DNA of 64,000 nucleotides from Yoonia sp035117555. Lineage in GTDB: Bacteria > Pseudomonadota > Alphaproteobacteria > Rhodobacterales > Rhodobacteraceae. This document shows, piece by piece, positions 54,839 through 62,314 of this stretch. Under the pieces are notes generated by a model, which saw only the letters and a list, made by a program, of their open reading frames with translations, did no database searches and was not told where the DNA came from. Made by a program: the position numbers and the translations under genes. The stretch spans positions 1-64,000 of the forward strand of contig NZ_JAYKPK010000009.1 in assembly GCF_035117555.1 (NCBI RefSeq), given 5' to 3'. Positions within the stretch are counted from its first letter, which is position 1. Every line of letters begins with the position of its first letter.

Positions 54839-55338
54839 ATGACCTCTCAGAACGACATGGAAAATTGGTTTCTGGCGCAGTGCAAGCCCAACAGCCATGC
54901 GGTTGCCGAACGCAATCTCACACGCCAAGGGTTTACGACATTCCTACCAATCCGCGAGGAAACGATGCGGGTCCGCAACAGGTTCGTCACAAAATTGCGG
55001 CCATTATTTCCCGGCTATCTTTTCGTCGCGCTTGATGTCGGCGCTGGCAAGTGGCGAGCGGTGAATTCACCAATGGCATCTCCCGGCTGGTCAGCTTGGG
55101 AAAAGCGCCGACGCAAGTGCCTCGTGGTCTGGTCGCCGCGTTAATGCAGCGCGATGATCCTGATAGCGCAGAGCGCCACCTGCCGGGTGATCACGTAACA
55201 CTCTCCCATGGACCATTCGCCGATGTTGTTGCCACTATCGACAGCATAGCACCAGACCGGCGGGTCTGGCTGTTGATGGATGTGATGGGCGCACAGACCC
55301 GCGTTTCTGTGGATGCCAGGCATCTGCGCGCCATCTGA
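54839..55338 (+). pseudogene. RfaH/NusG-like transcription antiterminator, frameshifted
   Basis: The first frame starts MTSQNDMENWFLAQCKPNSH and continues through TFLPIREE and LFPGYLFVAL, the NusG N-terminal domain that binds RNA polymerase. Near 55,064-55,070, after KWRAVNS, the match moves to the next frame, which continues NGISRLVSLGK, then a KOW-type segment (GDHVTLSHGPFADVVATID) and ends at 55338. A single missing A would explain it. The combined length of about 166 residues is normal for RfaH/LoaP-type NusG paralogs, which promote transcription of long polysaccharide operons, consistent with the glycosyltransferase upstream. If the shift is real the protein loses its KOW domain. A sequencing error is possible. 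The stop abuts the ugpC stop with no gap. Confidence 0.75.
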
Positions 55339-56391
55339 TCACGCCACCCGCAACCCCGTCTTTGCATCAAACGGGTGCAGCGACGCTAAGGGCACATACA
55401 TGCTAACCTGCGCGCCTTCCAGCACCGTAGGCAGCCCTTGCACCCGCACCGTAATGGGCTGGGTATTGCCCGCCAGCGTGACGTAGATATGACTTTCAGC
55501 CCCTGCCGGTTCCAGCAGAACCACATTCCCGGTCAGCGTCAGATGCGGCGCATCGGGTTTGACCAGCAACAGATCATCCGGGCGGACACCAATCAGATCA
55601 GTGCCATGCGGCAGGTTCTCCAGCCCCGCCGCCGCACCCGTTTCGCGCAGATAGCTGGCGTCGATCATATTCATCGCTGGCGATCCGATGAACCCTGCGA
55701 CAAAGACCGTCGCGGGTTTGCTGAACACTTCCATCGGGGTGCCGACCTGTTCGATCTTGCCACCGTTCAGGACGACCAGCCGGTCAGCCATGGTCAGCGC
55801 CTCTAGCTGATCATGGGTGACATAAAGCGATGTCGTCTTCAGCCGTTTCTGCAATTGCCGGATCTCGACCCGCATCTGGACCCGCAGTTTCGCATCAAGG
55901 TTCGACAACGGTTCATCGAACAAAAACGCCGCCGGTTCCCGCACCAAGGCACGGCCCATCGCGACCCGCTGGCGCTGCCCACCCGACAGGTTGCGCGGTT
56001 TGCGGTCCAGAAATTGCGCAATCTCCAGCATTTCGGCGGCTTCGCGGACGCGGCGGTCAATCTCGTCTTTGGGGAATTTGCGGTTGCGCAGCCCGTAAGC
56101 CAGATTGTTAAACACCGTCATATGCGGATAAAGCGCGTAATTCTGGAACACCATCGCGATATCACGCTCTGCCGGTTCCAGATTGTTCACTTCCCTGTCG
56201 CCGATTTTCAGCGTGCCGCCGGAAATCGTTTCCAACCCCGCCACCATGCGCAGCAAGGTGGATTTGCCGCAGCCAGACGGCCCGACCAGGACGATCATCT
56301 CGCCATCGGCGATATCAAGGCTGATGCCTGTGACCGCTTTGACGCCGCCTGCATAGATCTTGTGCAGGTCATCCATCACAATCGTCGCCAT
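55339..56391 (-). CDS. ugpC: sn-glycerol-3-phosphate ABC transporter ATP-binding protein UgpC
   Basis: The 350-residue ATPase powers the Ugp importer at the inner face of the membrane. Visible motifs: Walker A GPSGCGKST (37-45), signature LSGGQ (135-139), Walker B AFLFDEP (155-161) and the switch His 193 in VTHDQ. The C-terminal 110 residues form the MalK-type regulatory TOBE region (for example LIGVRPDDLLL). The length matches UgpC/MalK-type ATPases. It starts 3 bp after ugpE and is the last gene of ugpB-ugpA-ugpE-ugpC, which defines its substrate. The MalK-like fold alone would fit other sugar importers too. Confidence 0.92.
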   Translation of the reverse strand: MATIVMDDLHKIYAGGVKAVTGISLDIADGEMIVLVGPSGCGKSTLLRMVAGLETISGGTLKIGDREVNNLEPAERDIAMVFQNYALYPHMTVFNNLAYGLRNRKFPKDEIDRRVREAAEMLEIAQFLDRKPRNLSGGQRQRVAMGRALVREPAAFLFDEPLSNLDAKLRVQMRVEIRQLQKRLKTTSLYVTHDQLEALTMADRLVVLNGGKIEQVGTPMEVFSKPATVFVAGFIGSPAMNMIDASYLRETGAAAGLENLPHGTDLIGVRPDDLLLVKPDAPHLTLTGNVVLLEPAGAESHIYVTLAGNTQPITVRVQGLPTVLEGAQVSMYVPLASLHPFDAKTGLRVA

Positions 56392-56394
56392 TTT

Positions 56395-57243
56395 CTACTT
56401 CTCCGTCTCTGTCAGGCCTTTAACGAAAAGCCTTTGCATGAATAAAATCACAAGGATCGGCGGCAGCGCCGCCAACACCACGGTGGCCATCACCAGATGC
56501 CATAAAGGCTCTGCATCGCCGCCGGTCACCATCCGCTGGATACCCATGACGATGGTGTAATATTTCGGGTCCGTGGTGATCAGCAGCGGCCACAGATATT
56601 GGTTCCAGCCATAGATGAACATGATCACGAACAGGGCCGCGATGTTGGTGACCGACAAGGGCAGCAGGATATCCTTAAAGAATTTCATCGGGCCTGCGCC
56701 ATCGACGCGGGCCGCTTCCATCAATTCTTCTGGCACGGTCATGAAGAATTGCCGGAACAGGAAGGTCGCTGTGGCCGAGGCGATCAGCGGGATCGACAGG
56801 CCTGCGAAACTGTTCAGCATCCCCAGATCGGCCACGACCTGAAAGGTCGGCACGATCCGCACTTCGACCGGTAGCATCAGGGTCAGGAAGATGACCCAGA
56901 AAAAGAACATCCGGAACGGAAAGCGGAAATAGACGATGGCAAAGGCCGACAGGACCGAGATCGACAATTTGCCGATGGTGATCGCCATCGCCATCACGAA
57001 ACTATTCCACAGCATCCCGCCAATCGGCGGCGTGCCGGCATTGGACCTTCCTTCGAAAATCACCGTGCGGTAGTTTTCCAGCGCATTCGGCCCCGGCAAC
57101 AGCGGCATCACCCCGCGCACGAATGTTCCCGGCGGATGGGTCGAGGCGATGACGGCCACATAGACCGGGAAAATCACCAAGGCGACGCCAAGGATCAACA
57201 CAATATGGGCAAACAGATTGCCCCAACGGTCATTTTCAACCAT
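56395..57243 (-). CDS. ugpE: sn-glycerol-3-phosphate ABC transporter permease UgpE
   Basis: The 282-residue permease has six predicted membrane segments and the MalG-type EAA loop, EAARVDGAGPMKFFKDILLP, which docks onto UgpC. The start LFAHIVLILGVALVIFPVYV and the motif NSSVMA-like NSFVMAMAI fit the UgpE group. It pairs with UgpA to form the channel. AGGA lies about nine bases before ATG 57243. It sits 12 bp after ugpA and 3 bp before ugpC in one operon. Confidence 0.93.
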   Translation of the reverse strand: MVENDRWGNLFAHIVLILGVALVIFPVYVAVIASTHPPGTFVRGVMPLLPGPNALENYRTVIFEGRSNAGTPPIGGMLWNSFVMAMAITIGKLSISVLSAFAIVYFRFPFRMFFFWVIFLTLMLPVEVRIVPTFQVVADLGMLNSFAGLSIPLIASATATFLFRQFFMTVPEELMEAARVDGAGPMKFFKDILLPLSVTNIAALFVIMFIYGWNQYLWPLLITTDPKYYTIVMGIQRMVTGGDAEPLWHLVMATVVLAALPPILVILFMQRLFVKGLTETEK

Positions 57244-57255
57244 ATCTCTGATCCT

Positions 57256-58146
57256 TTAATAATTCACGCGCCGCTCAATATAGCGGAACTGGATGACGGT
57301 CAGGACGATCACGATCCCCATCAGGATCACCGATTGCGCCGCCGATGACCCCATATTCAGGTTGACGAAACCATCGCGGAACACCTTATAGACAAGGATA
57401 TTCGTGGCCTGCGCCGGGCCGCCCTCGGTAGTGGCGTGGATGACGCCGAATGTGTCAAACATCGCATAAACAATATTGACCACCAGCAGGAAAAACGTGA
57501 CCGGCGACAGCAATGGGAACACGATTGTCCAGAACCTTTTGAACCGGCTTGCGCCATCAATGGCCGCCGCCTCGATCAGCGATTGCGGGATCGATTGCAG
57601 ACCGGCCAGAAAGAACAGGAAATTATAGGAAATCTGTTTCCATGCCGCCGCCACAATCACAAGGATCATCGCGTCATTGCTGCTCGACCGGTGGTTCCAA
57701 TCATAGCCGACACCTTCCAATATATAGGGCAGAATGCCGATACTGGGGTTGAAGATGAACCACCACAGCACACCCGCAATCGCGGGCGCGATAGCATAGG
57801 GCCAGACCAGAAAGGTCGTGTAAGTGTCCTTGGAGCGGATCATCCGATTGACCATCACCGCAAACAGCAGCGCCAGACCCATCGACAGCACCGTGGTCCC
57901 GACCGAGAAATAGAGCGTCACCTTCAGCGAGCTGAGATAGATCGTATCGTCGAACAATTGCGCGAAATTGTTGAACCAGACAAAGGTCGGCGGGCGCACA
58001 CCAAAGGCATCACCCTGACGGTAGAAGGATTGCAGCAAGGCCTGACCAGCAGGCCAGACGAAAAAGATCAGCGTGATGATGATCTGCGGGGCCAGCAGCG
58101 CATAGGGCAGCCAGCTGTTGTTAAAGGTCGAACGTTTGGTCTGCAT
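57256..58146 (-). CDS. ugpA: sn-glycerol-3-phosphate ABC transporter permease UgpA
   Basis: The 296-residue permease has six predicted membrane segments and an EAA loop, EAAAIDGASRFKRFWTIVFP, that contacts UgpC. The N-terminus MQTKRSTFNNSWLPYALLAP and the motif PQIIITLIFFVWPA are characteristic of UgpA. I chose ATG 58146; the frame is open further upstream to 58197 but that extension overlaps the hairpin region after ugpB and adds unrelated residues. It follows ugpB, separated by a hairpin that may reduce read-through. Confidence 0.93.
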   Translation of the reverse strand: MQTKRSTFNNSWLPYALLAPQIIITLIFFVWPAGQALLQSFYRQGDAFGVRPPTFVWFNNFAQLFDDTIYLSSLKVTLYFSVGTTVLSMGLALLFAVMVNRMIRSKDTYTTFLVWPYAIAPAIAGVLWWFIFNPSIGILPYILEGVGYDWNHRSSSNDAMILVIVAAAWKQISYNFLFFLAGLQSIPQSLIEAAAIDGASRFKRFWTIVFPLLSPVTFFLLVVNIVYAMFDTFGVIHATTEGGPAQATNILVYKVFRDGFVNLNMGSSAAQSVILMGIVIVLTVIQFRYIERRVNY

Positions 58147-58179
58147 TGTGCCTGTCCAGCCAAGTGTAAAAACGACAAA

Positions 58180-58207
58180 ACCCACCCCCGCAATCACGGA
58201 GGTGGGT
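58180..58207 (-). terminator. Attenuator-like hairpin between ugpB and ugpA
   Basis: On the minus strand ACCCACCTCCG and CGGGGGTGGGT form an 11-bp stem (one U-G pair) around TGATTG, starting 17 bp after the ugpB stop. TTTTGTCGTTTTT follows. This is a good intrinsic terminator or 3'-protective hairpin. Partial read-through would give more binding protein than permease, as is usual for ABC importers. Confidence 0.8.
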
Positions 58208-58224
58208 CAGGCTAAAGTGGTCGC

Positions 58225-59544
58225 TTAGTTCATCGAGGCTTCGAATTCGCGCAGCAGCGCATTGCCACGGCTGACGGCGGAATCGGTGGCTTCCTGACCT
58301 GTCTTGGCACCGGACATGACCGATTCCATCTCTTCAGAAACGATGTCGCGGATCTGCACGTAATTGCCGAAACGGATGCCGCTGGAATTCGGGGTCGGCG
58401 CGTTCAGCGTCATCTGGCTGATCGCGATTTCCGAACCGGGATTTTCATCGTAGTAACCCTGCTCAGCGGTCAGGTCGTAGGCGGCCTGCGTGATCGGCAG
58501 ATAGCCGGTGTCCTGATGCCATTTCGCCTGCACTTCTGGCTGCGACAGATATTCAAAGAATTGGGCGACGCCCTGATATTCTGCCTCGTCATGGCCGGTC
58601 AGCACCCAAAGGGTCGCGCCGCCGATGATGGTGTTCTGTGGTGCGCCTTCGACAGTGTCGTAATAAGGCTGCATGCCGAAACCGACCTCGAATTCGGAAT
58701 TGTTCAGCACGCCCACACGGCTGGCGGAAGAGCCGAAGAACATCGCGCATTCACCCGCATAGAACAAAGGTGCGGCATCGGGGCCGGGTCCAGGGCCACC
58801 CCAACGGAATGCACCGGCATCTTGCCAGGCTTTCAGATTGTCCCAATGGGTCGATACCAGTTCGGTGTTGAACACGAATTCCGCATCAAACCCTTCAAAG
58901 CCGTTCGACTGGGTCGACATCGGCACATTGTGCCATGCGGTGAAGTTTTCCAGCATCAGCCAAGCAGGCCAGGATGTGGTGAAACCACAAGGGGCAGCAC
59001 CGGATTCGATGATCTGCAAGGAAGCTGCTTCCATCTCGGCCCATGTGGCGGGCGGTGTGTCTGCGTCCAGACCAGCGGCCTCAAAGATGTCGCGGTTGTA
59101 ATACATGATCGGTGTGGAAGAGTTGAACGGGAAGGACAGCATATTGCCTTCGGGATCGGTGTAGTAGCTGACGATCGTGTCCAGATAGGCGCTTGGGTCG
59201 AAGGGCACGTCATTGTCGGCCATCAATTCATAGATCGGATAGATCGCGCCTTCAGCACCCATCATGGTGCCGGTGCCGACTTCGAAAACCTGCAGGATAT
59301 GTGGCTGCTCATTCGCGCGGAAGGCAGCAATCGCACCGGTCATCGCTTCGGCATAGGTGCCGCGAAAGCTCGGGACGATTTCGAATTCATCCTGACCGGC
59401 GTTGAAATCAGCAGCAATCGCGCCGAGCAATTCGCCCAGCTCGCCACCCATGGCATGCCACCAATCGATCTGTGTCTGTGCCTGCGCCATTGGCGCGACC
59501 ATGCTCAGCGTCAGCGCTGTGGCTGTCAGATAGGTGCGTTTCAT
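58225..59544 (-). CDS. ugpB: sn-glycerol-3-phosphate ABC transporter substrate-binding protein UgpB
   Basis: The 439-residue periplasmic protein captures glycerol-3-phosphate and glycerophosphodiesters. It has a signal peptide with cleavage after AQA (22). Landmark segments match UgpB closely: WWHAMGGELGE near the mature start, ILQVFEVGTGTMM, SFPFNSSTPIMYYNRD, LENFTAWHNVP, APQNTIIGGATLWV, TGYLPITQAAYDLT and a C-terminal RGNALLREFE. I chose ATG 59544, since the open frame upstream to 59655 lacks signal-peptide features. It is the first gene of the ugp operon, and a hairpin follows its stop. Confidence 0.95.
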   Translation of the reverse strand: MKRTYLTATALTLSMVAPMAQAQTQIDWWHAMGGELGELLGAIAADFNAGQDEFEIVPSFRGTYAEAMTGAIAAFRANEQPHILQVFEVGTGTMMGAEGAIYPIYELMADNDVPFDPSAYLDTIVSYYTDPEGNMLSFPFNSSTPIMYYNRDIFEAAGLDADTPPATWAEMEAASLQIIESGAAPCGFTTSWPAWLMLENFTAWHNVPMSTQSNGFEGFDAEFVFNTELVSTHWDNLKAWQDAGAFRWGGPGPGPDAAPLFYAGECAMFFGSSASRVGVLNNSEFEVGFGMQPYYDTVEGAPQNTIIGGATLWVLTGHDEAEYQGVAQFFEYLSQPEVQAKWHQDTGYLPITQAAYDLTAEQGYYDENPGSEIAISQMTLNAPTPNSSGIRFGNYVQIRDIVSEEMESVMSGAKTGQEATDSAVSRGNALLREFEASMN

Positions 59545-59600
59545 ACAAGAAAACCCTTTTTGTTTGAATTTCAGACCGATACGCGGCGCGAACAGCCTGC

Positions 59601-59614
59601 TCACAGTCCTGTGA
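59601..59614. promoter_or_regulatory. Palindrome upstream of ugpB
   Basis: TCACAGTCCTGTGA is a perfect 6-base inverted repeat around TC, centred about 63 bp before the ugpB start. It could be an operator for the ugp operon. A TACAAT (-10-like) on the minus strand lies just upstream, without a clear -35. The regulator is unknown. Confidence 0.4.
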
Positions 59615-59677
59615 GACGCCGGATAACGGCCGATTGTAACAGGATGGTGAAACAATCGCGGGTTTTCAGAGATATCG

Positions 59678-60373
59678 TCAGATCGAAACGCGGCGCAGAA
59701 TCTCGTCGCGGCTGACGGCAGCGGCGGGTTCAGCCAGCACCACCTCGCCCCGGTTCAGCACGCAGAACTGATCGGCGAGGCTGTAGGCAAAATCGAAATA
59801 TTGTTCGACGAGCACGATGGCGATTTCGCCTTCATCGCGCAGCAATTCGATCACTTTGCCGATCTGTTTGATGATATTAGGCTGGATGCCTTCGGTCGGC
59901 TCATCCAGCAGCAAAACCTTGGGCCGCGCGATCAAGGCCCGCGCGATCGCCAGTTGCTGTTGCTGCCCACCCGACAGATCGCCGCCGCGCCGGTCTTTCA
60001 TTTGTTGCAAAACTGGAAACAATTCATAAATCCGACCGGGGATTTGATGCTCCGCCCGTGGCAAGCAGGCGAAACCGGTTTGCAGGTTTTCGGTCACCGT
60101 CAGCAACGGAAACACCTCGCGCCCTTGCGGGACATAGGCGATGCCTGCCTGCGCCGCCTGCGCCGCTTTCGGATGATCCAGCACCTGCCCGTCCAATGTG
60201 ATCGTCCCACCCGAATAGGGATGCCGCCCCGCGATGGCGCGCAACAGGCTGGTTTTCCCCACGCCATTGGTGCCCATCACCGCCGTCACGGCCCCCGCCT
60301 GCGCGTTCAGCGACACGCCCCACAGAATCTGCGAGGCTCCGTAATGCAGGGTCAGATTGTCCACGTTCAACAT
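59678..60373 (-). CDS. urtE: Urea ABC transporter ATP-binding protein UrtE
   Basis: The 231-residue LivF-type ATPase drives urea import. Motifs: Walker A GTNGVGKTS (34-42), a Q-loop VPQGREVFP, signature LSGGQ (133-137) followed by the QQQ run typical of UrtE, and Walker B LLLDEPTEGIQ. It pairs with UrtD, which starts the preceding gene; the two are 3 bp apart. The length is normal. It is the last gene of the urt group; 133 bp separate it from ugpB. Confidence 0.95.
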   Translation of the reverse strand: MLNVDNLTLHYGASQILWGVSLNAQAGAVTAVMGTNGVGKTSLLRAIAGRHPYSGGTITLDGQVLDHPKAAQAAQAGIAYVPQGREVFPLLTVTENLQTGFACLPRAEHQIPGRIYELFPVLQQMKDRRGGDLSGGQQQQLAIARALIARPKVLLLDEPTEGIQPNIIKQIGKVIELLRDEGEIAIVLVEQYFDFAYSLADQFCVLNRGEVVLAEPAAAVSRDEILRRVSI

Positions 60374-60376
60374 GCT

Positions 60377-61114
60377 TCAGCGCCCCAGATAAACATCGAT
60401 GACCTGCTGGTTCTTGGTGACGTGATCCAGCGATCCTTCGGCCAGCACTGATCCTTCGTGCAGCACCGTGACCCGGCAATCCAGACGGCGGATGAATTCC
60501 ATGTCATGTTCAATCACCACCACCGCACGTGTCTTTGCCGCACGTTTCAGCAGATCGGTCGTATGTTCCCGCTCTGCCGGGGTCATCCCCGCTGCCGGTT
60601 CATCGACCAGCAGCAGCCGCGGGTCCTGCGCCAGCAACATCCCGATTTCGAGCCATTGTTTCTGGCCATGGCTCAGATCGCCCGCCCGGTGTTCCAGCCG
60701 TTCGGTCAGCCCGACCTCATCCGCCAATTCCACGATACGCGCATTGTCGGCAGCGGTGGCTTTCCACGCCAGCACCGCAAACGGCCCGCGCTTGTTTTTC
60801 AGCGCCATCGCCAGATTGGCGCGCACGGTCTGATCCTCGAACACGGTGGGTTTCTGGAACTTGCGCCCGATGCCCGCCTTGGCGATCTGGCTTTCGGACA
60901 TGCGGACCAGATCGACCGATAATTCACCCCATAACACCTTGCCTTCATCCGGCCTTGTCTTGCCGGTGACGATATCCATGAACGTTGTTTTGCCCGCGCC
61001 ATTCGGCCCGATCACGGCGCGCAATTCCGGCTCGCCAATCGCAATCGACAGGTTATTGATCGCGCGGAACCCGTCAAAGGTAACGGATACGCCGGATACT
61101 TCCAACAATGTCAT
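60377..61114 (-). CDS. urtD: Urea ABC transporter ATP-binding protein UrtD
   Basis: The 245-residue LivG-type ATPase is the partner of UrtE. Motifs: Walker A GPNGAGKTT (36-44), the variant signature LSHGQ (147-151) in a segment LSHGQKQWLEIGMLLAQ that marks UrtD, Walker B LLLVDEPAAGM (167-177) and a switch His in VVIEHDMEF. The ATG at 61114 overlaps the urtC stop (ATGA), so translation is coupled. Confidence 0.96.
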   Translation of the reverse strand: MTLLEVSGVSVTFDGFRAINNLSIAIGEPELRAVIGPNGAGKTTFMDIVTGKTRPDEGKVLWGELSVDLVRMSESQIAKAGIGRKFQKPTVFEDQTVRANLAMALKNKRGPFAVLAWKATAADNARIVELADEVGLTERLEHRAGDLSHGQKQWLEIGMLLAQDPRLLLVDEPAAGMTPAEREHTTDLLKRAAKTRAVVVIEHDMEFIRRLDCRVTVLHEGSVLAEGSLDHVTKNQQVIDVYLGR

Positions 61115-62310
61115 GGTTGCTTCCTCACCAGATAATCAAACAGCCCGCCGATGCCTTTGGGAAAAAACAGCGTGACGGCGACAAACCCGAGGCCAAGCAG
61201 CACCAGCCACCAATCGGTCCAGACGATACGGAACAGGCCCAGATCGACATTCGGCGCGCCGCCGCCGGTCAGCCAGCTGGACAGCAGCGACACAAACGCC
61301 GCGCCGATCACCGCGCCATAAAGCCGCCCCCTGCCCCCGATCGCGACCCAGACCGCCAGATAGATCGAGGCAATCGGCGCAATCTCTGCCGGGTTTATGA
61401 TCCCCGCCTGCGGGTAATAAAGCGCGCCTGCGATCCCCGCGACAACAGCAGTCAAGGTGAAGACGAAGAGCTTATAGCCTTCGACGTTATAGCCCAGAAA
61501 CCGCACCCGCGCCTCGTTGTCGCGGATCGCGCGGATGACGGAGCCGAACTTGCCCGACACGACCCAGGCAAACAACAGATAGCCAAGGCCCAGCGCCAGC
61601 GCCGAGGCCCAGAAGAACCAGACCGAGATCACCGCCTGCGGCACATCCAGCGCACCGGGGATATTCTGCAAACCCGACAGACCGTTATTGCCGCGCAAAC
61701 CGGTGTCGTTCTGGAACAGATAGAGCGACAGTGCGAGCGTCATCGCCTGAGTCAGGATCGACAGATAGACGCCCGTCACACGGCTGCGGAACGCCAGCCA
61801 GCCGAACACCAGCGCCAGCAGCCCCGGCACCAGCACGACCAGCGCCAGTTGTGCGGGCAGCGATCCGGCGAAGGTCCAGATCAGCGGCAGGTCAGAACTG
61901 CCCACTACCCCGAAGATCTGGCTGGCGACACCTTCGGACACCTCTTGTTCCGTGGGCGGAATCGCACCGCGCCCCAATGAATCGCGGATCACGATTTCGG
62001 TCCGCGCGTACATCAGCCACATGCCGATGGCGTAACCGCCAAGGCCGAAAAACGCGAAATGCCCAAGGCTCAGGATACCGCAATAACCCCAGACCACATC
62101 CATCGCGATGGCGATCAGACACAGGCACAAAGTCATGCCCAGCACTTTGATCATGCTGGTGGACATCAGCCCGCTTCCCAAGCCTTCGGACAGCAATGTC
62201 ACGATCAGGGTGAACAGGCCCAGAAGGCCGATGAACCACAGAACGGATGGGTTATCGCGCAGAAAGCTGCGGCGCGGCGTGGTGGTGTGTTGCGTGGTCA
62301 TGGTGGTCAT
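61111..62310 (-). CDS. urtC: Urea ABC transporter permease UrtC
   Basis: The 399-residue LivM-type permease has about ten membrane segments. It contains WGYCGILSLGHFAFFGLGGY, a segment typical of UrtC, an insertion with NNGLSGLQNIPG, and a cytoplasmic loop RDNEARVRFLGYNV that contacts the ATPases. I chose ATG 62310, four bases after the urtB stop (TGA cgcc ATG); the longer frame upstream overlaps urtB. It forms the channel with UrtB. Confidence 0.95.
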   Translation of the reverse strand: MTTMTTQHTTTPRRSFLRDNPSVLWFIGLLGLFTLIVTLLSEGLGSGLMSTSMIKVLGMTLCLCLIAIAMDVVWGYCGILSLGHFAFFGLGGYAIGMWLMYARTEIVIRDSLGRGAIPPTEQEVSEGVASQIFGVVGSSDLPLIWTFAGSLPAQLALVVLVPGLLALVFGWLAFRSRVTGVYLSILTQAMTLALSLYLFQNDTGLRGNNGLSGLQNIPGALDVPQAVISVWFFWASALALGLGYLLFAWVVSGKFGSVIRAIRDNEARVRFLGYNVEGYKLFVFTLTAVVAGIAGALYYPQAGIINPAEIAPIASIYLAVWVAIGGRGRLYGAVIGAAFVSLLSSWLTGGGAPNVDLGLFRIVWTDWWLVLLGLGFVAVTLFFPKGIGGLFDYLVRKQP

Positions 62311-62314
62311 GGCG

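Noticed and set aside
54839..55338. Programmed frameshifting in the NusG-like gene
   Set aside because: I see no slippery heptamer or stimulatory hairpin at the shift, and such genes are not known to use recoding, so mutation or sequencing error is simpler.
58516..59715. A 399-codon plus-strand frame across ugpB
   Set aside because: It is antisense to ugpB, whose motifs are clear, and its product is His/Arg/Gly-rich without a domain.
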